Assembly: GCA_037074765.1 (NCBI GenBank)
Contig: JBAMDO010000191.1
Coordinates: 1 to 64,000 of the forward strand
From: Mansonella perstans
Lineage: Eukaryota; Nematoda; Chromadorea; Rhabditida; Onchocercidae
Length of the DNA stretch: 64,000 bases
Direction of reading: 5' to 3'
A program made the position numbers and the translations under genes. Shown here one piece after another: positions 1-11,206 of this stretch. The notes under the pieces are model-generated. The model was not told where the DNA came from and searched no databases. It saw only the letters and a program-made list of their open reading frames with translations. Position 1 is the stretch's first letter. Each line of letters opens with the position of its first letter.

Positions 1-206
1 TGAATAATTCTTAACGCAATGCATTTTTTTTCGGGAAATATGAAAACCAAACTTTTTTTTTGCGTGTTGCCATTTAATTGCAATAATTAATGAAATTAAT
101 CGCCATGTTACAGTGTTTTGTGATAATTGAATTAAAGCTAATTAACTTATTTGAATTTGAATAAGAAATCGTAACGTGTAGATCCGTGATGAATTCCAAT
201 TTTCAG

Positions 207-650
207 CGAAATTCAAATCATTTGAAGTCATTTGACAATACAAATGATGATAGCTTATCAGATCATGATGATAGCTTATCAGATGACTCAGATGATGATG
301 ATTTATTAGTCCTTAAATTATGCTAATCATTTAAACCGTGAAGATGGGTCAACATGAATGAACAGATCATTTGAACAATGATACAATCGACAAATGATAC
401 CCTTGAGTAAGCTTGACTGCTATAACTTCTTCCTGTAAGCTATAACATATCGCATGTTGTAAGTTTTTTTTCTTTTTTTTTTTTGTAAATTTAAACTCAT
501 TTTGAATATACAAAAATATAGCAGTTAAATTTTGAGAAAAATTATCGCTATGCGATATTTTAATATCCTTTTGCAAGTTTGGTGAATGATCTTCTGTTGC
601 AGTCGTTACGTCGCATCAATTTCACCGCTGCTTATGACTTACAACACAAT
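207..650 (+). pseudogene. Small acidic secreted protein gene, first copy (exons 2-3 only, frameshifted)
   Basis: Second-copy counterpart is the complete gene at 20,261-21,045. Exon 2 starts after a TTTTCAG acceptor at 207 and keeps the Asp/Ser-rich DDSLSD repeats, but single missing bases (for example in the run before TTAGTCC near 303-312) throw the frame into a TAA. Exon 3 starts near 603 and lacks one C compared with the other copy. Exon 1 with the signal peptide would lie before position 1, so the gene is cut by the window edge. Because many of the differences are lost bases in short homopolymers and the whole first 1.6 kb shows them, the breaks are more likely sequencing or assembly errors than true mutations. 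Confidence is high that this is the duplicate, low that it is really broken. Confidence 0.6.
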
Positions 651-2440
651 TAAGCAATTTATAAAGAAGGCAAAAAAAAACACTGAAAATTGAAAGAAAA
701 ATTGAAAGATCACTTATCACATTTATCACAAATAGCTTTTTATTATAGTTCTTTTATGTGTGTGAACATTCGGCGATGTGTTGTTGAATAAATTGAAATT
801 TGTTTTTGTGTTGTCATTTTGGCATCAAATAATTTTCACTTCAATACCGACCGATTTCAATTTCATTTGTAATCATTCAAAATAGTGATGAAAACGATAC
901 AATGAGCGTTATGTGATATGTCTAATGAATGACATTAATATCAACAAATATTAATTTATCTTCATTATAAATACATTTTAATTAAACTTCTGTCTATCCA
1001 AATGAGCCAGAAGATTATATGAATGATTCTTATCATAGCAATGATTTGCAATGTTTAGAGTGAAGAGTTATTGATAGCATCGTGAAATAAAGAATTTGAT
1101 TGAAAAATCATGTCATAAGTTAACCAGTATAACACCAAATTTTTTGGGACAGCTGTGCAAAACAGAGAATTGTTAGGAAATGTTAAATTAACTTTTGGAA
1201 ATTTTTATTGAATTATTGGATGATTAATTTCTGGAAACTATTATCATAGCCACATTTATTATTACTTTTTTATTTCTCGTTAATTGAACGAAAAAAGTTA
1301 AATCAAATTTTTCTGAAATATTAATTATGCTGTTCCACTGATTGCGCACTTTTCGTCCTCTTTTTATAATCTTGATATTGATAGAGTAAAATGTACAGAA
1401 GAAAATTTCAATGAAAGTAAATGGGAACAGCAACATTATTGCACAACGATACCATAATCATTGCTTGGTATGAGGAGAAAATTGCGCATTAACAATAGCA
1501 TTTAAAGTAATTTTGAAATAATCGAAGTGAAGTTGGAATATAAGCTGCTATCAACATTGATACATTTGCTTGTATGGAGAGTTCAAGTAATCGAAGTATA
1601 GATGGCAGGTATAAATCAGGTATCATAGTTGATTTAAATTCTACAATGATTTTCCCTATGGTTCATCATATTTCTTTGCTTTTTTCACTGTATCTCTTCG
1701 AAATATTGCTTGTGATTGAAAGATTTTCTGTTTCTTTTCTTTTAATATTATTATTACATAATTGTTAATCTATTCAATTTAATAATTAAACATGCAATAT
1801 TTTTGCGTATGCAACTAGCCAGGATGAAATGCTACTATTTTCTTTCGTTTAGTGATATCACAAAAATGACCAAGAATCGATTCAATCAAAATAGCTATCA
1901 AGCTACTGCGAAAGTTGAAGATGGCATTAGAAGATGACAATGCTTATATGCTAAGTCATCATTGATACCTCTTCATGATTTTTTCCTGTTTATCTTTGTC
2001 ATCTGAATATTATTATTTCTAATCAACTTTCCGAAGAGTTGATTTAAAATTTTTTCTAGAAATTATATCTGGTAATTTACAGCCGTAAACTTACAAGCTG
2101 CAAAAATTTCAATCATTTTTTTTAAAAAAGAATACAGAGGATTCTTTGAATATATTCTACTTTTTTGTAAATACAAAAAAGTAGAATTTATAAATACAAT
2201 GCATGTAAGCTGATCATATGACAAAAAATTTGATCTTTTCAAGAAATTTCATTGCCTCATATTAAAAAATTTATAGCTTGAATACGGTATTTAACCATTT
2301 GAATATGGTTAGTTTACTTTTGGTAAAGTAAAAAATTGAAAAGAAATGAATGAATTAAAATGAGGAGGAGACGAAAGGAACTCAAAAATGATCACTTGAA
2401 GCAAAGATTTTTATAGCCATCTGCAAATAATAATATTTAT
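651..2440. other. Intergenic, no gene seen
   Basis: AT-rich sequence between the acidic secreted-protein gene and VAL-A. No reading frame has convincing composition or splice context. The only structure is a short perfect inverted repeat at about 2,155-2,188 (arm ATTCTACTTTTTTGTA), present in both duplicate copies. Confidence 0.6.
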
Positions 2441-2625
2441 GAAATCATGTTGCCTTTAAGCAAACAAAGCAATTCAGAAATTTCATAAAAGACGATTGAT
2501 ATGGGTAAAAATTTTAGCTAGCAAGTTGACACTTATTTTACATCGTATATTCGTCAAGCTAGTTTTCTATTATCAAATATATTTCTGAAGCTAAAAGTAT
2601 ACATTCTGTCCAAATTTTCAGTCAA

Positions 2626-4425
2626 ATGTTCCTTTCCATCATATTTTCAGCGATTATCATCGGTATGTTGAAACGAAAATTTCATTATATATGATAATTT
2701 CAGCTATAAACTCCGAATATTTGAATTAACAGTGTTAGGCCTTTCCGTCAGGAAATTTTTGACATCTTTTCAAAATATGCTAATTTATTTGGAACATTGC
2801 AGCTGAAGCAGATTATCACTGTCGAGATGGTAAGCTAACACCAAAACAACGCAAAGACATTGTTCGCCAGCATAATGAATTTCGTTCACAGCTGATTCAT
2901 GGGAAGCTTAGAAATAAGGATGGTAATTATATGCCACGAGGGAAAAATATGCTGAAACTGGTAAAAAATATATTGAAAAAATTTCTGAATGTACTGAGAA
3001 AATTACAGTATTTTTTTTGTTAATATCGATTGTTCAGAAATGGAGTTGTGGATTAGAATATTTCGCGCAAAGATGGGCTGATCTGTCCGTTTTGAAAAAT
3101 TCAACAAAGCATCGACGAAAAGGAATCGGTAAAAATGTTTACGCTTACTGATCATCGGCAAACATAACTATAGGTTTATGTCACCTAAAGTTTTGAAAAC
3201 TTATCTGATAAAACAAAAACCTTAGTATGTATGAAAAATCATTATAAGAAATATTAGAATCAGAAAACGATTACGATACAATTATGGTACAATTACGGTA
3301 GGAAGTGTATGAGTAGAAAATGAATGAATGAAATCTCATTTATAGGGCTTAGCAAAACTACTATTATGGATGTTGGCAAACAATGGTGGGAACAACTTCA
3401 AAAATACTATCCGAACAATCCCTCGAATAAATTTACTGAGAATGTTCCCCATAAATCTTGGTATTTCACACTGGTAAGGAAAATTTTATGTCAGTCTTAA
3501 GAATTAAATTACATCTATTCGATTTATTCTGAAAGATATTTCAAATAAATGATCAAATTGATAAATTTTCAAAGGCATTTCAACAGCAGCTCTACATCTC
3601 GCAATAAGCAAACCCAATGATACTTTTGCAGCGCGATCTTATGTAAGTAATACTAATATATCGCAAGGCTAAAGATAATGCCTCACCGACTTTCTCCCCA
3701 CACAATGTGTTTATCTGTTATAAGGTGATTATCTGGTAGTTATCTTGTACATTATAAGGTGATCATTTGGTGGTTATTTGATACAAGGTGGTTGCCTGTT
3801 AAAAAACACAACTTTTCGAGCTCTCAGTGGAAAGATTGGAGAATCAAGTTTTCTATGAGTACAAAAAACTATGGATTGGCTTCTTTTCTTTAATTTCATC
3901 AAGGTGAGAAGTGAAAAATCATTCCTTAAACTATTTTGAAGGAGCTCTGGAAGTTCAATCTTGGAAAGAAAATTAAGGTTGAGTAAATTGTTTCATTTTG
4001 CACACAGATTACATTCGATGACCTTTGACTCAAGAAATGTATTTTTAAGAATTTTTTTCAATGCTTATTTTCAGTTAGCTTGGGGTGAAACATATAAAAT
4101 TGGCTGCGCTACTGCTACATACCACGATGGTGGTGAAGTATTTGTTACTTGCCACACGTCACCTATGTAAGCTTTAGTGTTATTTGTCGAAGCAAAATGT
4201 TACTTAAACATTTCTGTTTCTTTTTATTTTTATCATGTTCAATTAATCAGAAGAAATATGCATTTCACTTTTAATTTTGTTCATAAATAAAGTTTCAGTG
4301 GAAATAAGCTCGGTGAAATGATTTATGAGCTTGGCGAACCATGCAAGAAGAACAATGATTGTTATACCAATAAATGCTCAAAAAAAACTGGGCTGTGTAA
4401 AATGAAAAAATTTAGCCTTTTTTAA
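2626..4425 (+). CDS. VAL-A1: venom allergen-like (ASP/SCP/TAPS) secreted protein, short exon 3 form
   Basis: CAP/SCP superfamily secreted protein. Six exons fit: 2626-2662, 2803-2960, 3038-3128, 3346-3473, 4075-4166, 4299-4425, giving 210 aa. A hydrophobic leader starting MFLSIIFSAIII is followed by LTPKQRKDIVRQHNEFR (CAP3 motif HNxxR), WYFTLLAWGET (CAP1) and FVTCHTSPIGN (CAP2), then a Cys-rich tail with CKKNNDC and TGLCK. Exon 3 must end at 3128 (GGAATCG/GTAAAAATG). Reading on to the donor used by paralogues C-E meets an in-frame TGA where they have Trp. The short form loses the GENIY motif and its Glu. The paralogues' QCVF cysteine is replaced (LSV). Secreted VALs of this kind are abundant in parasitic stages; their ligand is unknown. 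It lies tail to tail with VAL-B1. Whether it is expressed or a pseudogene depends on use of the new donor. Confidence 0.65.
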
Positions 4426-4496
4426 ATTTTACTTTATCCTATGTGATTGATCATCATTAAGTATGTTTTCGTATGTTTACAATAACTAGTTTACAA

Positions 4497-4712
4497 TAAA
4501 ATCTGGTCTTTGAAGGACTTCTTAGACTATTTCTGGACCGCTAACTTCTGGCATATCACGTCAGTGATTAACAGATCTATGTGTAAACTTTTTTCGTACA
4601 TCATTTCCAATGTCTTTTTACCCGTGCTAGCTTCTATTGTATCAAACCCTTGTCTTTGTAATGTTTTAACAGTGAATTCTCTTACTGAATTTTCATCTTC
4701 GATCAAATTACT
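4497..4712 (-). pseudogene. Bacterial response-regulator receiver domain fragment (CckA-like), nuclear Wolbachia transfer candidate
   Basis: Read on the minus strand it gives [19 protein letters not shown], then FDTIEAS, then DLLITDV, and after a one-base frame change MPEVSGPEIV. This is the classic receiver order: acidic pair, amphipathic helix, the phospho-acceptor Asp in the LLITD strand, then MPxxSG. The closest style is the receiver of hybrid histidine kinases such as alphaproteobacterial CckA. Frameshifts, and a TAA after GPEIV, show it is dead. Animals do not normally have receiver domains, so a bacterial origin is well supported. Wolbachia as donor is inferred from the filarial context. 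It abuts an aconitase fragment on the opposite strand. Copy 2 keeps four more bases here, reading EVLIQRPDF. Confidence 0.8.
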
Positions 4713-5032
4713 AAGTCAAAGGAAAGTAATGTACTTCAATATGGAAGTGTAGTTATTGCAGCGATAACGAGCTGTACGAACACCTCAGACCCAAGTGTAA
4801 TGATTGCTGCTGATCTTGTAGCACACCGTGCAGTCAAATTTGGAATAAAATCAAAGCCTTGGATTAAAAACTTCTCCCGCCTCGGGATCACAAGTTGTAA
4901 CAAAATATTTAGAAAAATCAGAATTACAGAAAGATCTAAGTGCTCTGGGCTTTAATTTGGTTGGATACGGTTTTGCACAACTTGCATTGGAAATTCTGGT
5001 CCATTTAATGGAAAGCTGAAATCAAATGATCG
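4713..5032 (+). pseudogene. acnA: Aconitase fragment (acnA-like), nuclear Wolbachia transfer candidate
   Basis: In frame from 4731 the sequence reads [19 protein letters not shown] and continues [19 protein letters not shown]. After a frame change it reads [16 protein letters not shown] and [10 protein letters not shown], and after another [10 protein letters not shown]. These are the [4Fe-4S]-cluster Cys segments of AcnA-type aconitases (SCTNTS and CTTCIGNSG). At least two frameshifts and loss of both ends make it a pseudogene fragment of about 100 codons. AcnA-type enzymes also include animal IRP1. The bacterial assignment rests on the abutting receiver-domain fragment and on the [12 protein letters not shown] wording, which suits the bacterial branch better. 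Confidence 0.8.
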
Positions 5033-5971
5033 AAAAAATACAATAATTTTATAGTAAAAAGTTATTTCAATTTTAGTTAAAAATAATCATATTATATAAT
5101 TACTTTGTGAAATTAAATATTGTTTTGAATTAGTTAATTCGTCAAATATTGTAAATTCATCAAATATTGTACTTTTGTATCGTATATTTCTTTCAAGCAT
5201 TAATATTTCCTTGTGCCCGCAAAAGAAAAGAAAGCAAAGATTAGTTAGCAATAATGATACACTGATAAGAGTGTTGTAATATATTTTATTTACAATAATT
5301 ATTTTTAATGAGAGTTTTTGAAAATTATTATTTCCTGCATTATAGAAGGGATTTTTCAAATATATTTCTATTCCTACAATATTTCAGAATTTTTTAAATT
5401 TCAATTTTATATGTCATTTAATTTATTTGTAAGCGTTCTATGACATGTGATTGCATGTATTGCAGTAATAGTCTGTTGAAAAAATGGAAAATTTTATATA
5501 TTTCATATGATGTTCCATAAGTGGTCATTTGTCATAGCAAATTTATCGATTCATCCGCATATCATTATTATAATTTGATTAAATTCATTTAATTAAAGCT
5601 AACTTATGAAATGACCAGATAAAATGATAAGGCATTAGCTTTATCATTCAACATGATTAGCAATGAATTAAGCACCCATACTTAATTCAAATTTCTGGAA
5701 CACTTATCAGTGAGTGTATTCACTGTTTAGTGTTATGTGAAGTATAGACTTATGTGCACGTCTTATTAGGAAAGGAAATGGATGACGAGGTACAAACAGT
5801 CACGTGAAATAGTAAAGTGAAAGCGGCAAAATAATATCCTTTAAAAGTATACAATTTGTATTGATATTGTTTCATTTTTTCCCTTTAAATTTCAAATTTG
5901 AAAAATTGAAAAATTTCAAGCTGATAAAGTAAGTGATAAATCATTTTCACTGATAAATTGTCTGAGCTAAC
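5033..5971. other. Intergenic, no gene seen
   Basis: AT-rich. A 90-codon minus-strand frame at 5,087-5,359 is also open in the other copy, but the two copies are near-identical, so that says nothing about selection. It has no recognisable domain and no splice context. Confidence 0.5.
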
Positions 5972-6170
5972 CAATCATTACATTGCACACGTAATTTGAG
6001 TATCAGTGCTTATCAATCATTACATTTATACACGCAGTCTGAGGTGTCAGTGCCTACCATTACATTTTTACACGCAGTTTGAGGTGTCGGTCTTATCACT
6101 TATTACATTGATACACGCAATTGAGGTGTCAATGCTTACACTCATTACATTGATATGCGCAATTTGAGGT
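5972..6170. repeat. Minisatellite, ~43-bp unit, about 5 copies
   Basis: Degenerate tandem units each contain ATTACATTgATACACGCA, then TTTGAGGTGTC, then AGTGCTTA. They recur between VAL-A and VAL-B in both large duplicates (the partner is at 26,442-26,644), so the array predates the duplication. Confidence 0.8.
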
Positions 6171-6512
6171 TTTCATATTTGAATATGATTTTATCAAAAA
6201 TCAATTGAAATAATAAAAACTATAATGAAGTATTTCTCATTATTCCATGTTTTCCAGTATTTCATAATTAGATTCCTTATTTCTCCATAAATGAGTTTTA
6301 GCAAATGAAAACCAATGATTTCTGAAAAGGAGGCAAATTTAAACACTGCCGTCTACAATATCATATCAATAAGAAAAGACTGATGAATGGTTTCACTCTC
6401 TCCATAGTTTTATCACATAAAAGATTCTGTTTATTATGGCATTTGAAAAACATTTTCATTCCACAGGCAAGTACGTCTCAACAATTATTAATTATATAGT
6501 ATAAAATAACAT

Positions 6513-8272
6513 TTAAAAAAACAGATACTTTTTCTTTTTACACAATCCAGTCTTTTTCGAGCATTTCTTAGTATAACAATCTTTGTCTTTTTTGCATGGT
6601 TCGCCAAGCTCATAAATCAATTCTCCCACCTTATTCCCACTGAAACTTTATTTATAAATGAAATGCAAATTATTTCCGGTTAAATCAACCCAATAAAAGT
6701 GAAAAGGAAATTGTTCAAAATGGATGATTTCTTAAAGGAATTATGACGAACGATAATTTAAAATAGAAGTATTTAGTAGCGTTTTTGCATCAACAATAAC
6801 AGTAAAACTTACGAAGGATATACGTTGCAAGTAGCAACTCCTTTAGTACCATCGCAACGCCTAGCAAAAGCGCAGCCAATTTCACGCGCTTCGCCCCAAG
6901 CAAGCTAAAAATAAGCATTAAAAAAAAAATTTACAGAAAATGCATTTCTTGAATGTAAAGGTCATCGGATGTAATTTGTCTGCAAAATGAAACTGATTTA
7001 CTTAACCTCAATTTTATTCCTAAATTCTAAAGCTTCTTCAAAATAGTTTAAGGAATGATTTTCCATTCTCGCTTAAATAAGATTAAGGAAAGGAAACCGA
7101 TCGATAAATTTTTTATTCATGGAAAACTTGATTCTCGAAGTTTTCCACTGAGAGCTCGAAAAATTGTACTTATAACTCTCAACTGTGTGAGAGATAAATC
7201 GGTAAGCATTATCTGTAGGTTTGCAACCGGCCAATAGCATTACTTACATAAGATCGTGTCACACTTTAAAGTATCATTGGGTTTGTTTAACACGACTTGC
7301 TTGCTGGATATCTTGGAAAATTTATCAATTTGATCATTTCAATACGGGATATTTTGAATTATCTTAGAACTTGAAATATTTTAAAATAATCGAATAGATG
7401 TTATCCAATAATTCATATTTACATAAAATTTTCATTACCTGTGTAAATTCAAAAGTTGATTGGGAATATCAGAAGTAAATATATTCGAAGGATTATCCGG
7501 ATAATAATTTGTAAGTTCCGACCACCAGAGGTTGCTAGCAACCATAATAGCATGTGATGGAGAATGCACTAAAAGCGAGATTTTTATTCATTTATTTTCT
7601 GCTCATGCATTTCCAAACTACCTTGTAATTGTATTTCAAATTCCAATATTTCATCTACTGAATTTTCATTTATATGCTAAAGTTGTGGTTTTTTATCAGA
7701 TAAATTTCAGAATTTCAGGTGAAATAAATATACTTTCAATGTTTTGCAGACGATCAGTAAGCATAAACATTTTTACCTGATCCTGCTTTATTTTCATAAC
7801 TGCACTGATCTACTGTTTGCTGCGCCGCATATTCTAATTTACAACTCCATGTCTAAACAATCGATTAGTAATTAATGAAAAAAATAATACAGTAATTCTT
7901 TTGAATAATACATTCGAATCATAAGATATTTTTTACCAGTTCCATCATATTTTTCCCTCGTGGCATATAATTACCATCCTTATTTCTAAGCTTCCCATGA
8001 ATCAGCTGTGAACGAAATTCATTATGCTGACGAACAATGTCTATGCGTTGTTGTGGTGTTAGTTTACCATCTCGACAATGATAACCTGCCACAGCTGCAA
8101 TGTTCCAAATGAATTAGCATGGTTTGAAATGATGTCAAAAATTTCTTAACGAAATGGCCTAATATTTAAACATTCAAATATTCGGAGTTTATAGCTGAAA
8201 TTATCATATATAATGAAATTTTCATTTTAACATACCAATGATAATCGCTGAAAATATGATGGAAAGCAACAT
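6513..8272 (-). pseudogene. VAL-B1: venom allergen-like gene with a 1-nt deletion in exon 4
   Basis: Minus-strand six-exon VAL gene with exons (5' to 3') 8236-8272, 7937-8094, 7777-7852, 7439-7568, 6813-6904 and 6513-6639. Leader MLLSIIFSAIII, then VRQHNEFRSQL (CAP3), WWSELTNYYPDNPSN, LAWGEAREIGC (CAP1 tail), ATCNVYPSGN (CAP2) and a Cys-rich end CSKKTGLCKKKK. As in VAL-A, exon 3 is open only if it ends at the new donor GGATCAG/GTAAAAATG (7777); the older longer exon has TGA for Trp and a second TGA. Exon 4 lacks one C (CCCAATCAAC here, CCCAACTCAAC in B2), which shifts the frame before the FTQ motif. This may be a true null or a sequence error, since B2 is intact. Tail to tail with VAL-A1. Confidence 0.75.
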
Positions 8273-9226
8273 TTTGCTGGATATTTGAACAGAACTTTAG
8301 CTTCAGAAAATATCCTTGCTTGGCGAATATGCAATATAAAATAAATGCTGACTTTTATTCATATCAATTCCTTTTATGAAACTTAGCTTTGTTTGCTTGA
8401 AGACAACATGATTTCTATAAATGTCATTATTTGTAGAAGCTAAAAAAATTTTTGCTTCAATTGATCCTTTTTGAATACTTTTTTTTCCTCCTCCTTTATT
8501 TTATTCATTTCTTTTCATTTTCTTACTTTACTGACCAAAAGTAAACCAACTATAATCAAATATTTCGACATACCGTATTCAAGCTCAAAATTTTTTAATA
8601 TGAGGCAATAAAACTTCCTAATATCATCAAATTTTCTGTAACATGGTGAGCAGCTTGCATATATTACCTTTGCAATATCTAAAGCACAAATTCAGCAATA
8701 AGCCTCTACATGAAATTTTCATTTTAACATACCAATGATAATAGCTGAAAATATGATGGAAAGCAACATTTTGCTGGATATTTGAACAGAACTTTAGCTT
8801 CAGAAACATATTTGATAATAGAAAACTCGCTTGGCGAATATGCAATATAAAACAAGTGCTGACTTTTATTCATACCAATTCCTTTTATGAAACTTCTGAA
8901 ATGCTTTGTTTGCTTGAAGACAACATGATTACTATAAATGTCATTATTTGTAGAAGCTAAAAAAACTTTTGCTTCAATTGATCCTTTTTGAATACCTTTT
9001 TTTCCTCCTCTTTTATTTCATTCATTTCTTTTCATTTTCTTACTTTACTGATCAAAAGTAAACCAACTATAATCAAATAGTTCGACATACCGTATTCAAG
9101 CTCAAAATTTTTTAATATGAGGCAATAAAACTTTCTAATATCATCAAATTTTCTGTAACATGGTGAGCAGCTTGCATATATTATCTTTGCAATATCTAAA
9201 GCATAAATTCAACAATAAGCCTTTAC
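8213..9226. repeat. Tandem duplication (~0.5 kb unit) of VAL-B exon 1 and upstream region
   Basis: 8,213-8,709 repeats at 8,710-9,226. Each unit includes the first coding exon of VAL-B (minus strand, start codons at 8,270-8,272 and 8,767-8,769, offset 497) and several hundred bases upstream. The second, distal exon 1 is intact, including its ATAC splice-donor complement, but has no exon 2 directly downstream. The other large-duplication copy has only one unit (28,720-29,210), so this event came after the ~11 kb duplication. Confidence 0.85.
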
Positions 9227-10639
9227 ATACAAAAATAACTCCTTTGGAGTATCTGAAGCATAAATTCAACATTAAGCCTCATCCACTATCTTTACTTTTG
9301 TTTTTTACAAGTGACTTAAATTTTTACATTTTGCCAATTTATAATTTAGTTTACTAACTGATTAAAGTTTTCCCTGCCTAATTAATTGCTAATGAATAGT
9401 ATCAGTGACTAGTCATATTGATTATTTCATCTTTCTAAAATATTTGCAATAGCTAAACTTTGATTCTTTAATACCAATATTTGCTTTTTTTTTCTTTTAA
9501 GCATTCATTTACAGAAGCGCTTTTTTTGTTATTCTAGTTATCATCAGAAAATTCATTGTCAGTTCAAAAATTCATAGAAAACGGAATAGTTTTTAAATGT
9601 TTTACCAAAATTTTCTAGTGATTTAACATCATATTCAATATTTTTATTCCAACACAAGTTTGAAATCCTTTTTTGAAAAGAAAAGTATACAAATCATAAT
9701 CCTAATACATTACTGCATCATTATTTATTCTTGTTAATAATTTTAAAGTAAAATATTTTCTGTCACAATTCGTTAAATGTTATTTTCATCGTTAGTTTTC
9801 AAATTCAATAAATTTCAATATTGTTCGGAAACTTCTTATTATATTTTCTTTAGCATTTTTTTTCATTGCTATCCGAAACAGATTTTTTATCCTTAGTGAA
9901 AGGATCTAGGAATAAAAGTCTGTCAGTATCATCAATTGACTTTTATCAAAGCCCTTATATCTAAGTCAAGCTATACAAATAGTAATTCATTCTTAATTTT
10001 AAGTTATTCTGATATAAACAAAAAATTGCACGAAAATATCTATTTCAAAGCATACCATCCATTCCTTAATAATTCTTGTTTCTGTTTCACATTGTTGAAA
10101 TAATTCTTCTCTTGTCCGCATCTGATCTGGATGGCGTTAAATCTATTTCTCCCATTTCACCATCGAATCTCTCTAACTTTACCTTTGCCAATTAACTGCA
10201 ATTCTGTGCTTACTATATCGGATGTTATATTATTAATCAGAAATATTATTTGCTGGCATTTAATTAAGCAGAGGTTAATAAAACAGTAGTGACAAATCAG
10301 ATATTACTTTTGGAAAAAATAAAATGCACAAAGTAAGGGACTGAGTAAGAATTGTATTCCTACGGATTATAGAAAAGTGCTTACATGAAGATATTGTGCC
10401 GAAATTAAACATACAATAGGAATTTTAATTTCATCAGAAAATTCCGTCCAATTTTGTTGAAAAAAATTGAGCTTGAATTTATAATATAGAAATATAGACA
10501 AAAAAAAAAAAGAAAAGAAAGATCTAGACAATGAACTAAAGCTGATATTTGGATAGCTGACGCATTTAATGAAAATTAAGAAATATTTGAGCAGCTTTAG
10601 AAGATAAAACCTTGAAGTTCGATGCTGTGTACAAAAATA
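9227..10639. other. Intergenic between divergent VAL-B and VAL-C, no gene seen
   Basis: AT-rich; shared with 29,210-30,660 in copy 2. A short open frame beginning at 9,160 lies mainly in the VAL-B upstream repeat and is not gene-like. Copy 2 carries a ~40-bp tandem duplication (TTCTTGTTTCTGTTTCACAT, twice) at about 30,057-30,127 that is absent here. Confidence 0.5.
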
Positions 10640-10783
10640 GCCAGCTTAGAAACCGCATAAAAGGATCACGTTGAGCACAAGATTTCAGTTGATAAATCAA
10701 AAATATATTTGTAAAGCGATATCTTTTATTATCAAATATATTTCAGAGGCTAGTAATATAAATTCAATCTAAGATTCAGCAAA

Positions 10784-11206
10784 ATGTTACTTCACATCAT
10801 GTTTTCCGCAATAATCGGTGGTAAGTTAAATTAGAAATTTTATCGCATATGGTTCGTGAAATAGTGAATTTCATAATTACTGAATTACCCAATTAAATAC
10901 TAAATCACCGAATGTACTGAATTACTCAATTAAAGAACCACTGACAGCTGGTATCATTTTGAAAAGTTAATTATGCTCTTGCAGTTATGGCAGAAAAGGC
11001 AGATTATCAGTGCCCAGAAGGTCGATTAACACCGCAACAACGTAAAGCAATTGTTCGTCAAAATAATGACTTCCGTTCACAACTGATTCATGGGAAGCTT
11101 AAAAATAGAAATAATAAATATATGCCGACCGGCAAGAATATGTTGCAAATGGTAAAAATATATTACGAAAAATTTTTCAAATGTAATGCAAATATTACTA
11201 TCGATT
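10784..11206 (+). pseudogene. VAL-C1: 5' fragment of a venom allergen-like gene (exons 1-2 only)
   Basis: Exon 1 (10,784-10,820) encodes leader MLLHIMFSAIIG. Exon 2 (10,985-11,151) encodes ADYQCPEGRLTPQQRKAIV, RQNNDFRSQLIHGKL and MPTGKNMLQM. Both match the complete VAL-C2 gene almost base for base. Shortly into intron 2, at 11,206/11,207, the homology stops abruptly and exons 3-6 are missing, because the breakpoint of the ~11 kb duplication lies here. The exon 2 reading frame runs on into the intron to a TGA at about 11,221, so at most a truncated CAP N-terminus could be made. The upstream promoter-like block is intact, so transcription remains possible. Confidence 0.85.

Larger units (their letters stand above)
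1..11206. repeat. Large direct segmental duplication, copy 1
   Basis: The whole interval realigns, in the same order and orientation, with 20,368-31,225. Landmarks shared in order are the acidic secreted-protein exons, VAL-A, the receiver/aconitase fragments, the ~43-bp minisatellite, VAL-B and VAL-C exons 1-2. The right-hand breakpoint lies at 11,206/11,207 inside intron 2 of VAL-C, where the copy stops matching. Differences are a net ~71 bases missing before ~1,574, a ~30-bp block missing near 2,143, and an additional ~500-bp tandem duplication upstream of VAL-B in this copy. Confidence 0.9.

Noticed and set aside
3100..3170. TGA in VAL-A/B exon 3 as selenocysteine or read-through
   Set aside because: The paralogues have Trp here, not Cys; no SECIS-like element was looked for convincingly, and an in-phase upstream donor explains the data better.
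5087..5359. 90-codon minus-strand frame next to the aconitase fragment
   Set aside because: Conserved only because the two copies are near-identical; no recognisable bacterial or host domain.
5972..6170. Regularly spaced repeats as a CRISPR array
   Set aside because: Units are degenerate and contiguous with no unique spacers, in a eukaryotic locus; a minisatellite.
7532..7780. Plus-strand frame (and its copy at 28,029)
   Set aside because: Antisense shadow of VAL-B exons 3-4.
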